NCBI GenBank assembly: GCA_005223185.1
Contig: NJBN01000002.1
Span: forward strand, 124,001-188,000
Length of the DNA stretch: 64,000 nt
Direction: 5' to 3'
From: a candidate division LCP-89 bacterium B3_LCP
Lineage (GTDB): Bacteria; Electryoneota; B3-LCP
Translations under genes and position numbers: made by a program
The notes under the pieces: model-generated
The model's database searches: none
What the model saw: the letters and a program-made list of their open reading frames with translations, nothing else
What the model was told of the DNA's origin: nothing
Shown here: positions 52,371 to 61,884 of the stretch, piece by piece
Layout of the letters: every line of letters begins with the position of its first letter
How positions within the stretch are numbered: the first letter of the stretch is position 1

Positions 52371-53291
52371 ATGAATGCCTTAGCTAAGTTACTGCAGGAC
52401 ATATATTACCTGAAATTCAGCTTTATCGTCAAGTTGTTGGGTGGAATGCGTACTCCGCAACACAGTTATGCGCTGGCGAAGTTTTTAGGTACGCTCCGAA
52501 CCAATTTCGGGTATATCGGATCCGGATGGTCACGGGGAAAATACCTTGACACGATGAGCAAAGTCCTCCCTGAATTGGAACAAGCTAAGGCGGACGAACT
52601 CCTCAAAGCATACTGGGTGAATCACCAGAAACGCTTCATGGAGCTTTTCTTAGCCAGAGAATTCACTCCGGAAAACATAGGTAAACTGGTTGATTTTGAG
52701 GGATTGTCATATCTAGATGAGGCGCTGAAACAGAAACGTGGCGTAATACTGCCTGTGCCGCACATCGGAAACGAAAGGTTGCACCACATTCTGTTGGCGG
52801 TTAAAGGCTATCCCATGGCGGTTATTTCATCGCATTATGATGACCACGGTCCTTTTGCTAGAAAAGTAAAAATTGATGCTTCCCGCAGGTTTCATGAAGT
52901 CGGTCATCCCGGCGATGTTAAGTGGCTTCTTAAAGTGCTCAAGAGCAACCGTGTACTGCAGGTAGCATCCGATGCGGAAGCTGGCGAAAACGGCGTGATG
53001 GTCAAATTTCTGGGGCAGGACACTTTATTACCTACCGGCTGGATCAGATTGGCGCTTACCGCCGGAGCGGCGGTATTCCCTTCCGCTCTTTTGCGGCAGA
53101 AAAACGACCGACATAAGCTGATCATTAAACCTGAATTTGAGGTCAAACGAGACGTCAATCGTGAGGAAACCTTAAAGTCCAACGCACAACGCTACATGGA
53201 TGTTGTTTCGGAATTCTTTCTGCAATCGCCCGATCTGATAGATTGGATGTCCTTGACGGTCAGGCTGGATGAAACAAAACAGGCTGTATAA
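52371..53291 (+). CDS. LpxL/HtrB-like lipid acyltransferase
   Basis: Membrane-associated acyltransferase of the lipid A late-acyltransferase family, 306 aa, expected to place an acyl chain on a glycolipid. Visible features: the N-terminal hydrophobic stretch, YWVNHQKRFMEL, FEGLSYLDEALKQKRGVILPVPHIGNERL (residues 108-137), and VMVKFLGQDTLLPTGWIRLAL, the conserved F-G-P-like block. The catalytic H-x4-D/E box is altered: His131 is followed by Glu at +4 (H-x3-E), with Arg at the usual +5. The substrate and whether the altered box is active are uncertain. Confidence 0.75.
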   Translation: MNALAKLLQDIYYLKFSFIVKLLGGMRTPQHSYALAKFLGTLRTNFGYIGSGWSRGKYLDTMSKVLPELEQAKADELLKAYWVNHQKRFMELFLAREFTPENIGKLVDFEGLSYLDEALKQKRGVILPVPHIGNERLHHILLAVKGYPMAVISSHYDDHGPFARKVKIDASRRFHEVGHPGDVKWLLKVLKSNRVLQVASDAEAGENGVMVKFLGQDTLLPTGWIRLALTAGAAVFPSALLRQKNDRHKLIIKPEFEVKRDVNREETLKSNAQRYMDVVSEFFLQSPDLIDWMSLTVRLDETKQAV

Positions 53292-53405
53292 AGCAGTCTC
53301 AATCATAAAATTATAGAAGATCAAATCGTGATTTCAATCCCCTTCAATCTGGGGTAGAGGCATGGTGCTTTTGCATATTTGAAGTATCGATGTCTCTCAT
53401 AAATA

Positions 53406-55040
53406 ATGCAAATCAATCAGAAATCTCCTACCGCCGAACTGCATCCATACGAGGATTCCGGATACAAAAATGAATTTCTTATAGTCCTCTCTCTCTTTTT
53501 ATTAGGACTGCTGCTGCGTTCCATCAGGCTTTTCGATCTGGACGTCTGGCTTGATGAAGCCGTACTCTTACTACAACTCGATGGATCATACACAGATATC
53601 TGGAATTTCTGTAAGAATGATAATTTCCCGCCGCTCTATCCCTGGGTAATAAAAGCCTGGAGCTCCATCTTTCCCGGTGAGAACTCCCTTAGATTCTTAT
53701 CGGCATTTTTAGGTGCGCTCACCCCGCCAGCTGCTTACTTTTTAGGAAAAGAACTGCTGAATAAAAAGCTGGGTTTAGCTTTAGGAATTGCCTGCTGTCT
53801 ATCTGCCGGATTGCTGTATTTCTCGCAGATGATAAGAATGTACGCCATCTTCCCATTTTTCGGTTGTATTTCTCTGATAGGGCTTTTTCGCGGGCTTAAG
53901 ACTAACCATTGGAAGTACTGGATTCTAATGTCCTTAGCTAACCTACTGGGTTATTACACTTTTCTCTATATGATCTTTCTTATTGCGGTGGAATTTGTTG
54001 TTATCCTGTGGCATGCAAAGCGAAACCTTCGATTGATGGTTAAACCCATCCTTGCCCATCTACCTACTGCACTGTTAATCTTAGTCTGGCTGATCCCAAT
54101 GTTGTCTCGTTATCAGGCTGTTCAAGAAGGATTTTGGTTGGAACCCTTTAGCCTTAGAGATCTGGGCAAACTGTGGTTCTTTTTCGGGTCTGGATCGGAT
54201 ATCGGCAATCGCTATCTGATAGCCGGGATTATCAATCTGCCGTTCCTGTTCGGTTTCGTTGCCGCTTTTAAAGCAATGCGCGGCAATGTTAACGTTCAAT
54301 TATCCCTGTTCATCGTTATCAGCGTGGTTCTATCCGCACTTGTTATCTCCCTCTTAGGCCAATCCATCTTCTTCAAGCGTTACTTTATATTCCTGCTTCC
54401 CTTGTACTTAGGAATCGTCATTTTTGGATGGTTATCGGTCAAGAATAAGATGTTGGCGAATGTCGGTCTATTCTTAACCTTTTTCGCATTAATCTTTACT
54501 ACAGGGTATTATTATGTTTACTACTATGAAGTGCATTCCGTTTATACATTTACATTACCGCGCGGTCCGGAAGAAAAGTGTGATGGGCACGGTATCTCAA
54601 AAGCTGCAGATTTCCTAAGAAAACGCATTGATAATAAAGAGGTCATCATTCATTATTCCAGGCCGCTAACCCGTAGTTTTATCTACTTCCCCATGTTATA
54701 CTATCATCAGCGTCAATTGCCGGAATATATCATGTCAGCCGTTCCTATACCTAATTATTTCGGTGGACAATACTTAAAAAACAGTGAAAGAATTGGTAGC
54801 TTACATGAATTAGATGAACTCCCTAAAGGAATCTGGGTGGTCTCGACAGATTCAGTTGTGAGCTATTTTGATAGAGATTTAGTACTTAAGAGCGGAAAGC
54901 AAAATATCTGGTTGCAGCGGGAGGATCTCCTTAAAGAGCTTAAGCAAAACGACTACATTCATACCGAAACCACCCGTTTCGGACGTGTCTCCACGCGATA
55001 TTATCGTCGTGAATTAAATACTTCAACCACAAAAGGGTAG
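53406..55040 (+). CDS. GT-C (GT39/ArnT-like) membrane glycosyltransferase, copy 1
   Basis: Polytopic GT-C enzyme of 544 aa with about 11 transmembrane helices and a C-terminal soluble domain. The first periplasmic loop has the acidic catalytic pattern (RLFDLDVWLDEAVLLL, near residue 45), followed by NFPPLYPW. It should transfer a sugar from a polyprenyl-phosphate donor on the outer face of the inner membrane. The next gene is a clear paralogue in layout. A 114-base gap upstream holds a small CCCC/GGGG hairpin but no convincing promoter. Confidence 0.85.
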   Translation: MQINQKSPTAELHPYEDSGYKNEFLIVLSLFLLGLLLRSIRLFDLDVWLDEAVLLLQLDGSYTDIWNFCKNDNFPPLYPWVIKAWSSIFPGENSLRFLSAFLGALTPPAAYFLGKELLNKKLGLALGIACCLSAGLLYFSQMIRMYAIFPFFGCISLIGLFRGLKTNHWKYWILMSLANLLGYYTFLYMIFLIAVEFVVILWHAKRNLRLMVKPILAHLPTALLILVWLIPMLSRYQAVQEGFWLEPFSLRDLGKLWFFFGSGSDIGNRYLIAGIINLPFLFGFVAAFKAMRGNVNVQLSLFIVISVVLSALVISLLGQSIFFKRYFIFLLPLYLGIVIFGWLSVKNKMLANVGLFLTFFALIFTTGYYYVYYYEVHSVYTFTLPRGPEEKCDGHGISKAADFLRKRIDNKEVIIHYSRPLTRSFIYFPMLYYHQRQLPEYIMSAVPIPNYFGGQYLKNSERIGSLHELDELPKGIWVVSTDSVVSYFDRDLVLKSGKQNIWLQREDLLKELKQNDYIHTETTRFGRVSTRYYRRELNTSTTKG

Positions 55041-55078
55041 TGGTCAGGAAGCATCATTATAGGGTATAATAATTACAA

Positions 55079-56680
55079 ATGACGACTAGTAGCGGCAGAA
55101 ATACACCGGAAAAGATGAACAGACAGGATGTCATAGCGCTGATAGTTCTGTTTCTGAGTGCGATACTTTTCAGGTTGATCAGGCTCTTTGATCTGGACCT
55201 GAATTTTGACGAATCAGTCCTGCTTCTACTTTCGAATTCATCCTTTGGTGAGATATTCGAATTCTGCAAAACGGACAATTTTCCACCGCTCTATCCCTGG
55301 ATGATCAAGCTGTGGGTTTCCATAAGTGAAGACGTCCGCTGGTACCGGTTGTTCGGCGCTTTGATGGGTGCGTTAACTCCACCTGTTGCCTATCTATTGG
55401 GACGAGAAGTGGTGGGTCGCCGCTTAGGCTGGATTCTGGGCGCTGCGACAGCAATCTCCGTCTCCCTGATCTTTTATTCGCAATTTGTCCGCATGTTTAA
55501 TGCACAGCCGTTATTGGTCTGCCTTTCAGTTTACTGGTTCTTAAAGGCTCTTCGAACAAATCAACCGAAATACTGGTTGTTTACTGGGTTAGCCAATTTA
55601 GTCGGTTTTTATATATACGTTTTTTCTATCTTCCTCTTTTGTGCAGAAATTGTCGTTCTGATAATTATCTACAGAGTCGATCTTAAGAAATACGCGCGCC
55701 CTTTTATCGCCTCTATCCCCTTTTTCATCGGAGTTGCCATCTGGCTGCCCATAACACTTTCTCGCTATGAGCAAATGGCTGGTACATTCTGGATTTCTCC
55801 TTTGAAATGGTTTGACTACATAGAAGTGTTGTTTACCGTCGGCACCGGCACTGACTTCAGGAACCATCATCTTTTAGGTGGATTGGTAAATCTGCCCTTT
55901 ATTATCGGATCCATTCTGGGTATTTCGCAGAGCCGATTTGATAAAAATATTCGCTCGATATTCCTGATATTACTGTTGGTCTTATGCTCTTTTACGATTG
56001 TATCACTTATGGGACAGTCATTTATGTTAGGACGTTACCTTATATTCATTCTACCGCTTTACCTTACACTTGCGACTGTTGGATGGTTTAGCGTCAAGAA
56101 CGTTCGCTGGCGCAACCTGGGGTTGGTATTTTTGACTTTTTCCATGGTTATTTCCTTGAGTTACTATTATATTGACTACTACCATGAACATGATTATTAC
56201 GGTTTCGTCCGTCCGTTACCATCCAGCGAGGATGGTGAAGGTCATCACCTTTCTGTAATCGCTGATGAAGTGGAACAGCACCTGATTGAAGGTGATGTGA
56301 TTATTCATTACTCTAATCCATATTTGCGAGTGTGTTCTTTTTACGCCATGCTATGGTATCATAAGAGGAGTCTCCCTGAATATATCTATTCCAGGGAAGA
56401 AATCGCTCAACATAACGGACGACAGTACTTACAACCTGGTGAATGGATTAGATCATTATACGATCTCGATCCCTTACCGGAAGGTATCTGGATGATTTCA
56501 CTTGATGACACGAAAACTTTTTTCGATGAGGATGTGCTGATGGGCAAAAAGCGGCCTCATTGGATTTCACACGAGAATTTGCCTTTAGAACTACGAGAAG
56601 CTGGTTACGATGTAGTTGATACAATAGTCAGAGGAAAAGTGAGCGCTATTTATTTCAGGAAGTCAGATGATGAAAACTGA
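55079..56680 (+). CDS. GT-C (GT39/ArnT-like) membrane glycosyltransferase, copy 2
   Basis: Paralogue of the preceding gene, 533 aa, with the same order of segments: RLIRLFDLDLNFDESVLLLL (acidic loop), DNFPPLYPWMIKLW, then LMGALTPPVAYLLGREVVG, many transmembrane helices, and a soluble tail with GHHLSVIADEVEQHLIEGDVIIHYSNP. The tandem pair arose by duplication, but the two differ at many positions and so may use different acceptors or donors. TATAAT at about 55065-55070 is a possible weak -10, though no -35 was found. Confidence 0.85.
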   Translation: MTTSSGRNTPEKMNRQDVIALIVLFLSAILFRLIRLFDLDLNFDESVLLLLSNSSFGEIFEFCKTDNFPPLYPWMIKLWVSISEDVRWYRLFGALMGALTPPVAYLLGREVVGRRLGWILGAATAISVSLIFYSQFVRMFNAQPLLVCLSVYWFLKALRTNQPKYWLFTGLANLVGFYIYVFSIFLFCAEIVVLIIIYRVDLKKYARPFIASIPFFIGVAIWLPITLSRYEQMAGTFWISPLKWFDYIEVLFTVGTGTDFRNHHLLGGLVNLPFIIGSILGISQSRFDKNIRSIFLILLLVLCSFTIVSLMGQSFMLGRYLIFILPLYLTLATVGWFSVKNVRWRNLGLVFLTFSMVISLSYYYIDYYHEHDYYGFVRPLPSSEDGEGHHLSVIADEVEQHLIEGDVIIHYSNPYLRVCSFYAMLWYHKRSLPEYIYSREEIAQHNGRQYLQPGEWIRSLYDLDPLPEGIWMISLDDTKTFFDEDVLMGKKRPHWISHENLPLELREAGYDVVDTIVRGKVSAIYFRKSDDEN

Positions 56681-56717
56681 ATATTACTTGGGCATTAGAA
56701 TCTAAGTACAGAACGAC

Positions 56718-58139
56718 ATGTTCAGGAAGCTGTTACAACATTTGGATAATTGGGCTGGACGTGCTGCCGCAGATCCCCGTTTTCTGTGGAAGTTATTCTT
56801 CATCGGACTTGTCGTCCGCGTTGGTCTGGTGCTTCTGCATCAAAACGTTCATCTCATATCTGACATGCTGGGTTATCACGAATCTGCAGTAAGTCTGTTG
56901 CAGTCGGGCGAATTCAGAGTCAAAGGACGCTTGAGCGCAACCCGGCCACCAATGTATTCAATTTTTATCTTTATGTTTTACTATTTATTTGGCGTCGGCA
57001 ACATCTTTGGCCTGCGGTTGGTGCAATGTGTTATCGGTGCAGTAACTTCGGTATTGACTTTCAGGTTGGGGGAGAAGGTATTCAGCAGGAAAGCCGCTGT
57101 TTGGGCTGGGGTAATGTTCGCCTTCTACCCTGCTGGCTGGGGGTACTGCGATTTAATGCTGAGCGAAACTCTATTTACTTTCTTCTTTGTGGCGGGGTTA
57201 ATATATTTCGTTGACGTCCCCAGGGGTAAGATCAGTGATGCTTTCTTCGCTGCTATTCTGCTGGGAATGGCTACTTTAACCAGAACTGTGCTGTTTCTCT
57301 TTCCAATACCGTTTGTACTAATATATCTCGTCCTGTATAAGAACCGACTGTCAAATCTGGTCAAGCTAATCGTTTTCGCAGTTACTTTCTGGATGATTCT
57401 CATTCCCTGGGTTGCCAGAAACGAACGTGTCTTTGATGCCCCTATAATGACCACAAAATCAGGTGTGGACCTGTTTCTATACAACCACAGTCCATTTTTA
57501 TTCATCTTGCACAACTACAGCCTGGAAAATGAGGAGATTTTGGGGGATATCGTCCCGTGGCAGCTTTCCGAAATTGAGAGAGACAACCTCTGTCGAGAAA
57601 CAGCCGCCCAGTGGATAAAAGAAAATCCTCTGCTTTTTGTCTTTAAAGGCATCCGCATGCAGTGGAATTACTTCGGCGTGGAAAGGGAATATATCTGGTC
57701 ACTGTTAGCGGGGTATTGGGGACGAGCCCCAAGGTGGCAATTTCTTCTGGCTTTCATCGTATTTGCACCAACTATTTACCTGCTGATGCCGCTCTTTATA
57801 TGGGGATTTGTGTACAGTTGGAAGAAATTTCCAGGGAAACATAACCTTCTCTGGATAACAGGCTATTTCTTAGCTGTCACCTTTATTGCTTTTGGGTTCA
57901 GCCGCCATCGTACGCCGTTAAATCCCATTATGATGTGTTTCGCAGGATATGCTCTAACATTCTGGCAGCCGATCTTAGATGACCTTAAGAGACCAGGATT
58001 ACTAAAGCGTCCTCTGGCAGTGATCTCTTTAGGTCTATTATTATTCTTCGCTGTTGGCTGGCTGCTGGAGATATATCTTGATATAGGTTCTTTCTTCAAT
58101 TTAGGGTTCCAGGCTGAAAGCTGGAAAGAACTGAATTGA
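56718..58139 (+). CDS. GT-C membrane glycosyltransferase
   Basis: A 473-aa protein of the GT39/PMT-like GT-C type with about 10-11 hydrophobic helices. The first loop has ISDMLGYHESAVSLLQSGEF, with Asp and His-Glu as candidate catalytic/metal residues. RLSATRPPMYSIFIFMFYYLFG follows, as in many bacterial GT-C proteins. C-terminal soluble part is short, unlike the two upstream paralogues. The donor is probably a polyprenyl-phosphate sugar; the acceptor is unknown. Confidence 0.8.
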   Translation: MFRKLLQHLDNWAGRAAADPRFLWKLFFIGLVVRVGLVLLHQNVHLISDMLGYHESAVSLLQSGEFRVKGRLSATRPPMYSIFIFMFYYLFGVGNIFGLRLVQCVIGAVTSVLTFRLGEKVFSRKAAVWAGVMFAFYPAGWGYCDLMLSETLFTFFFVAGLIYFVDVPRGKISDAFFAAILLGMATLTRTVLFLFPIPFVLIYLVLYKNRLSNLVKLIVFAVTFWMILIPWVARNERVFDAPIMTTKSGVDLFLYNHSPFLFILHNYSLENEEILGDIVPWQLSEIERDNLCRETAAQWIKENPLLFVFKGIRMQWNYFGVEREYIWSLLAGYWGRAPRWQFLLAFIVFAPTIYLLMPLFIWGFVYSWKKFPGKHNLLWITGYFLAVTFIAFGFSRHRTPLNPIMMCFAGYALTFWQPILDDLKRPGLLKRPLAVISLGLLLFFAVGWLLEIYLDIGSFFNLGFQAESWKELN

Positions 58140-58182
58140 AGAATATGACTGGACATGAATAAAACTTAAGAAGACCATTAAC

Positions 58183-59709
58183 GTGCAAGTAACCCTAATC
58201 AGTCCTCCGCAAAACTTTTCCAAGACACAAGAAACAGCCGGTGTCGTGCCGCCGTTGGGATTATGCTATTTAGCTGCTGTGTTGGATGTTGATCGCTATA
58301 AAGTAAATATCATCGATGGGGTGGCGCAAAAGTATTGGCAAACTTACACCTGGCAGGAATACGGTCTGCGAGGGATGACCTTTGACGAAATCTTAGCTGC
58401 TATCCCTGCAGAAACAAAGGTCGTGGGGATTTCCAATCTATACACCTTTGCTTTTATGGTTGCTGCCGAGATCGCTCGCCGCATAAAGGAAGAATATCCC
58501 GATAAAATCATAGTTTTTGGCGGCGCTCATCCAACTATCATGACTCGTCAGACCATGGCACGTCCCCAGGTTGATTTTGTAGTACTGTCCGAAGGTGAGA
58601 ACACCTTCCGCGACCTTTTAGATGCCATTGAAAATGGCGGTGGCTGGGAGGATATTGACGGATTGGCATACAGAAAAGATAGCGAAGTGGTAATCAATCC
58701 CAAGACCAAATTCGTGAAGAACCTGGATGAAATTCCGTTTCCCCGCAGAGATCTTCTCACCATGGATTACTATTTTGAAGCCAGGGAACCTCATGGCAGC
58801 GCCAATCGTGATAGATGGACGACTATGCTGGCGACCAGAGGGTGTCCTTACGGCTGTACGTTCTGCAATACGCCTCAGATATGGCAGCGTCGCTGGAGGT
58901 GCCGGTCACCTGAGAACGTTGTGGACGAAATAGTAAAATTGAAAGAGGATTACGGCGTCGAAGAAATTCACTTTGAAGATGAATCTCTAACCACCAAACC
59001 GGACTGGGTGCTGGACTTCGGAGCAGAACTGAAACGGCGCAACGTTGACATAATATGGCAGACGTCAAATGGGGTACGTGCTGAAAGCATCAATGCAAGC
59101 ACTCTGGACTTCATGATTGAATCCGGGTGTACTCAGGTTACCATCGCTGCGGAATCCGGTTCACCACGCGTATTGAAGGAAGTTATCGAGAAGAGACTGG
59201 ATTTGAACGCCGTTAAGAATGCGGCGAAATTAGCATCAAAAAAACCGGTCTTTATCGCCTGTTATTTCATGCTTGGTTTACCTGATGAGAAGATAAGTGA
59301 CGTCTTCAGGTCGATCTTTTTGGCGGTACGCCTGGCTGCATACGGAGTGGATGAAGTTGTATTCTCCATCTTTTCACCGTTGCCCGGTTCAAAACTTTTA
59401 ATCAGACTGCAGGAAGAGGGTAAAGTACATATAGGCGACCAATTCTTCGATGGTCTTACACCCCACGGTGATCTCTTCGTATCCAAATCCTACTCTGATC
59501 ACATCAGTGACCGTCAGGTGGTGCTCCTCAAATACTTAGGCTACCTCATGTTCTACCTGACCAAACTGGTACTGCACCCATTCAAAGTACTGCATTCGGT
59601 CAGAAACGTCCTGACAGGGGTACAACAGATAAAAACTGAGAGAGCGTTGCGAACCTGGTTGCTCAGGCTTTTAGGTAAGGAACATAAAAGGCGGGAAGGC
59701 AGCTCCTGA
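58183..59709 (+). CDS. B12-binding-domain radical SAM enzyme
   Basis: A 508-aa protein. Residues 1-165 form a cobalamin-binding-type domain (ISPPQNFSKTQETAG, PPLGLCYLAAVLD, GGAHPTIMTRQT, SEGENTFRDL). The radical SAM motif CPYGCTFCNTP is near residue 224, followed by RWRCRSPENVVDEI. ITIAAESGSPRVL and MLGLPDEKISDVF are further family blocks. Residues about 445-475 are hydrophobic and basic (VLLKYLGYLMFYLTKLVLH), suggesting membrane contact and a lipid or glycolipid substrate. GTG 58183 is the start. Its stop codon shares a base with the next gene's ATG. Confidence 0.85.
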   Translation: MQVTLISPPQNFSKTQETAGVVPPLGLCYLAAVLDVDRYKVNIIDGVAQKYWQTYTWQEYGLRGMTFDEILAAIPAETKVVGISNLYTFAFMVAAEIARRIKEEYPDKIIVFGGAHPTIMTRQTMARPQVDFVVLSEGENTFRDLLDAIENGGGWEDIDGLAYRKDSEVVINPKTKFVKNLDEIPFPRRDLLTMDYYFEAREPHGSANRDRWTTMLATRGCPYGCTFCNTPQIWQRRWRCRSPENVVDEIVKLKEDYGVEEIHFEDESLTTKPDWVLDFGAELKRRNVDIIWQTSNGVRAESINASTLDFMIESGCTQVTIAAESGSPRVLKEVIEKRLDLNAVKNAAKLASKKPVFIACYFMLGLPDEKISDVFRSIFLAVRLAAYGVDEVVFSIFSPLPGSKLLIRLQEEGKVHIGDQFFDGLTPHGDLFVSKSYSDHISDRQVVLLKYLGYLMFYLTKLVLHPFKVLHSVRNVLTGVQQIKTERALRTWLLRLLGKEHKRREGSS

Positions 59710-61145
59710 TGGCAGATAGTTTGTTGGGGAAAATCTACCGTTCCTTTTGCGCAAGCGAAAGCGCACGCATCAAGACGATCCTGATCATCGCTTTTACGCT
59801 CAGATTTCTGGCAATACTGCCTTTCGGAAATGACATTTCCGTCCCCTACCGAGACCAGAACACCTACTATTCTTTAGCGCGAGCCATAGTCGATGACGGC
59901 TACTTAGGTATTCCAACTATTCCACGCGGTCCCTATGTAGAACATCGCCAGGATCATACCCGCTCGGAAGGTTTTTACCCCGCTTTCCACGACTCCCTGT
60001 GTGCCGTATGGGATGGACAGGGTTACCTGTACGGTATGGTCGAATGGGGTAAGCCGAATTCCTTCTTCGAACCGCTGTATCCCTTGCTTTGTGCGGCGTT
60101 CTACGTTGTATTCGGCGATAATTTCTTCTTCTGGAGATTAGTGCACGTTATCTTCGGCACTCTGATGGTCTTCTTTCTCTATGATATTGCCCGGCGTTCG
60201 TTCAAAGATTGGCGAATTGCCACTCTTGCAGCGCTATATGTAACTTTTTATCCCCACTTTATATTCTATTCCTGGATACTGATGTCCGAGGCGTTACTGC
60301 TGCTGCTTTTATCTGCTGGCGTCTGGGCTTACGTCAGGCTGCTGGAAAAACCTGAATGGCATTGGGCGGTTTTAACTGGAGTTTTTTTCGGGGTTTTCAC
60401 TCTGACGCGTTCATTCTTGATAGCTTTTTTCCCTTTCATGGTTATCTTTATCCTGCTGTTCGTCCGTAGTCCTAAGCGTTGGTTCTTAGCAGGATTAGCA
60501 GCCTTCTCATTCATTCTTACTATGTCCCCCTGGCTAATAAGAAATTACGTGTTACAAGATCAATTCGTTCTACTATCAAGTAGGGGCGGCTATAACATCT
60601 GGATGCGCAATAATCCCTACTTTATCGAAGATGAATTGCAGGCTATGGGGGTGGAATTTTCGCCGGAAAAACTGGACAAATTGAACTATCGTGAATATAT
60701 TTTGGGATACCCCGATTTCACCCCGGAACAGGGTGAGTTGGAACGCAATGAAATCCTGACTCGTGAGGGGATCAAGTTTATCAAGTCGAATCTGGGATTC
60801 TTCCTGGAAATGAGTTGGATACGCTTCAAATGGACAATCGGCTATCGAGGGATCGGATTAAGGGGACCGCTTCTGAATGGAATATCCCTGCTTTCCTACG
60901 GGCCGGCGCTATTAGGATTCTTGATCTCCATTATCATCGGTTGGCGATTCTTACGATACACCTTGCCTTTGTGGTCTTTAGTCGGTTATTTTATTCTGTT
61001 CTATAGCCTGACCCACGAAGGTCTGCGTTATCGCGTGCCGGTGGATCCCTATATAATTTTATTAGCTGTTTTTTCGGCAGTTTATCTTTACTGTCGTTTT
61101 AAGAAGAAACCTTTCCCTGTACCTGAGACTGCTCATGCCGGATAA
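59709..61145 (+). CDS. GT-C membrane glycosyltransferase
   Basis: A 478-aa GT39/PMT-like protein with about 10 transmembrane helices. The loop after helix 1 has ISVPYRDQNTYYSLARAIVDDGY (candidate catalytic Asp) and an unusually long periplasmic insert with paired histidines (YVEHRQDHTR). FEPLYPLLCAAFYVVFG and FTLTRSFLIAFFPFM are typical. The C-terminal part includes SRGGYNIWMRNNPYF. It resembles the partial gene at 62704 in this insert and in FFEPLYP/FFEPFYP, so the two are probably paralogues. TGATGG start-stop overlap upstream; 11-base overlap downstream. Confidence 0.85.
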   Translation: MADSLLGKIYRSFCASESARIKTILIIAFTLRFLAILPFGNDISVPYRDQNTYYSLARAIVDDGYLGIPTIPRGPYVEHRQDHTRSEGFYPAFHDSLCAVWDGQGYLYGMVEWGKPNSFFEPLYPLLCAAFYVVFGDNFFFWRLVHVIFGTLMVFFLYDIARRSFKDWRIATLAALYVTFYPHFIFYSWILMSEALLLLLLSAGVWAYVRLLEKPEWHWAVLTGVFFGVFTLTRSFLIAFFPFMVIFILLFVRSPKRWFLAGLAAFSFILTMSPWLIRNYVLQDQFVLLSSRGGYNIWMRNNPYFIEDELQAMGVEFSPEKLDKLNYREYILGYPDFTPEQGELERNEILTREGIKFIKSNLGFFLEMSWIRFKWTIGYRGIGLRGPLLNGISLLSYGPALLGFLISIIIGWRFLRYTLPLWSLVGYFILFYSLTHEGLRYRVPVDPYIILLAVFSAVYLYCRFKKKPFPVPETAHAG

Positions 61146-61884
61146 CCCTGAAAAACGCTACAGTATCTCCGTATTTTTACCAGCCTACAACGAAGAGGAC
61201 AATATCGAACAGGCTGTGGGAGATTCCGTTGAAGTATTGCGCCAGATCAGCGATGATTGGGAGGTGATAGTTGTTAATGACGCTTCTCTGGACCGGACGG
61301 GTGAAATTGCCGATAGGCTCGCTAAGGAAAATTCCAGCGTGAAAGTCATTCATCACGAGAAGAACACGCGCCTGGGAGGAGCCCTGCGCACCGGTTTCGC
61401 CAACGCCACTAAGGACTTAGTGTTCTACACGGACGCTGATAATCCCATCGACATGAACGACCTGAAGTGGGCTGTGCCCATGATGTCGGATGTTGATTTC
61501 ATTACCGGCTACCGCCTCAATCGGGATGAACCCTTAAAGCGAAAAATCTATTCTCGCTGCTATAACTGGATTATCCGTCTGCTTTTCGGACTGAGGGTCA
61601 GAGACGTCAACTTCTCTTTTAAGCTGGTAAAGCAGGAGATATTAAAGAAGGTCAGCTTGCATTCAGAAGGGTCTTTTATCGATGCGGAACTGCTGATTGA
61701 GGCGCGTAAATACGGCTACCTCGTCAAGGAAGTGGGCATTCGTTATTTCGCCAGAACCAAGGGTGTTTCAACACTGGCTTCACCTTCGGTTATTTTCAAG
61801 ATATTCGCAGAACTGTGGTTTTATTATCGTAACCATTACCGGAATCGTAACGGAGATGCCGAACGCGAAAAGACTGATAGTTAA
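61135..61884 (+). CDS. GT2 polyprenyl-phosphate glycosyltransferase (DPM1-like)
   Basis: A 249-aa cytosolic GT-A enzyme without membrane helices. Motifs: FLPAYNEEDNIEQAV (N-terminus), VIVVNDASLDRTGEI, RLGGALRTGFANA, and the metal site YTDADNPIDM near residue 100. DVNFSFKLVKQEIL is the GT2 C-terminal catalytic-base region. It likely makes the polyprenyl-phosphate sugar donor that the GT-C enzymes on both sides use. The last 29 bases overlap the deacetylase gene in another frame. Confidence 0.85.
   Translation: MPDNPEKRYSISVFLPAYNEEDNIEQAVGDSVEVLRQISDDWEVIVVNDASLDRTGEIADRLAKENSSVKVIHHEKNTRLGGALRTGFANATKDLVFYTDADNPIDMNDLKWAVPMMSDVDFITGYRLNRDEPLKRKIYSRCYNWIIRLLFGLRVRDVNFSFKLVKQEILKKVSLHSEGSFIDAELLIEARKYGYLVKEVGIRYFARTKGVSTLASPSVIFKIFAELWFYYRNHYRNRNGDAEREKTDS

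Noticed and set aside
61697-61855. Upstream extension of the YdjC-type deacetylase
   Set aside because: The extension reads through the GT2 catalytic region in a different frame; deacetylase homology begins only at the ATG at 61856.
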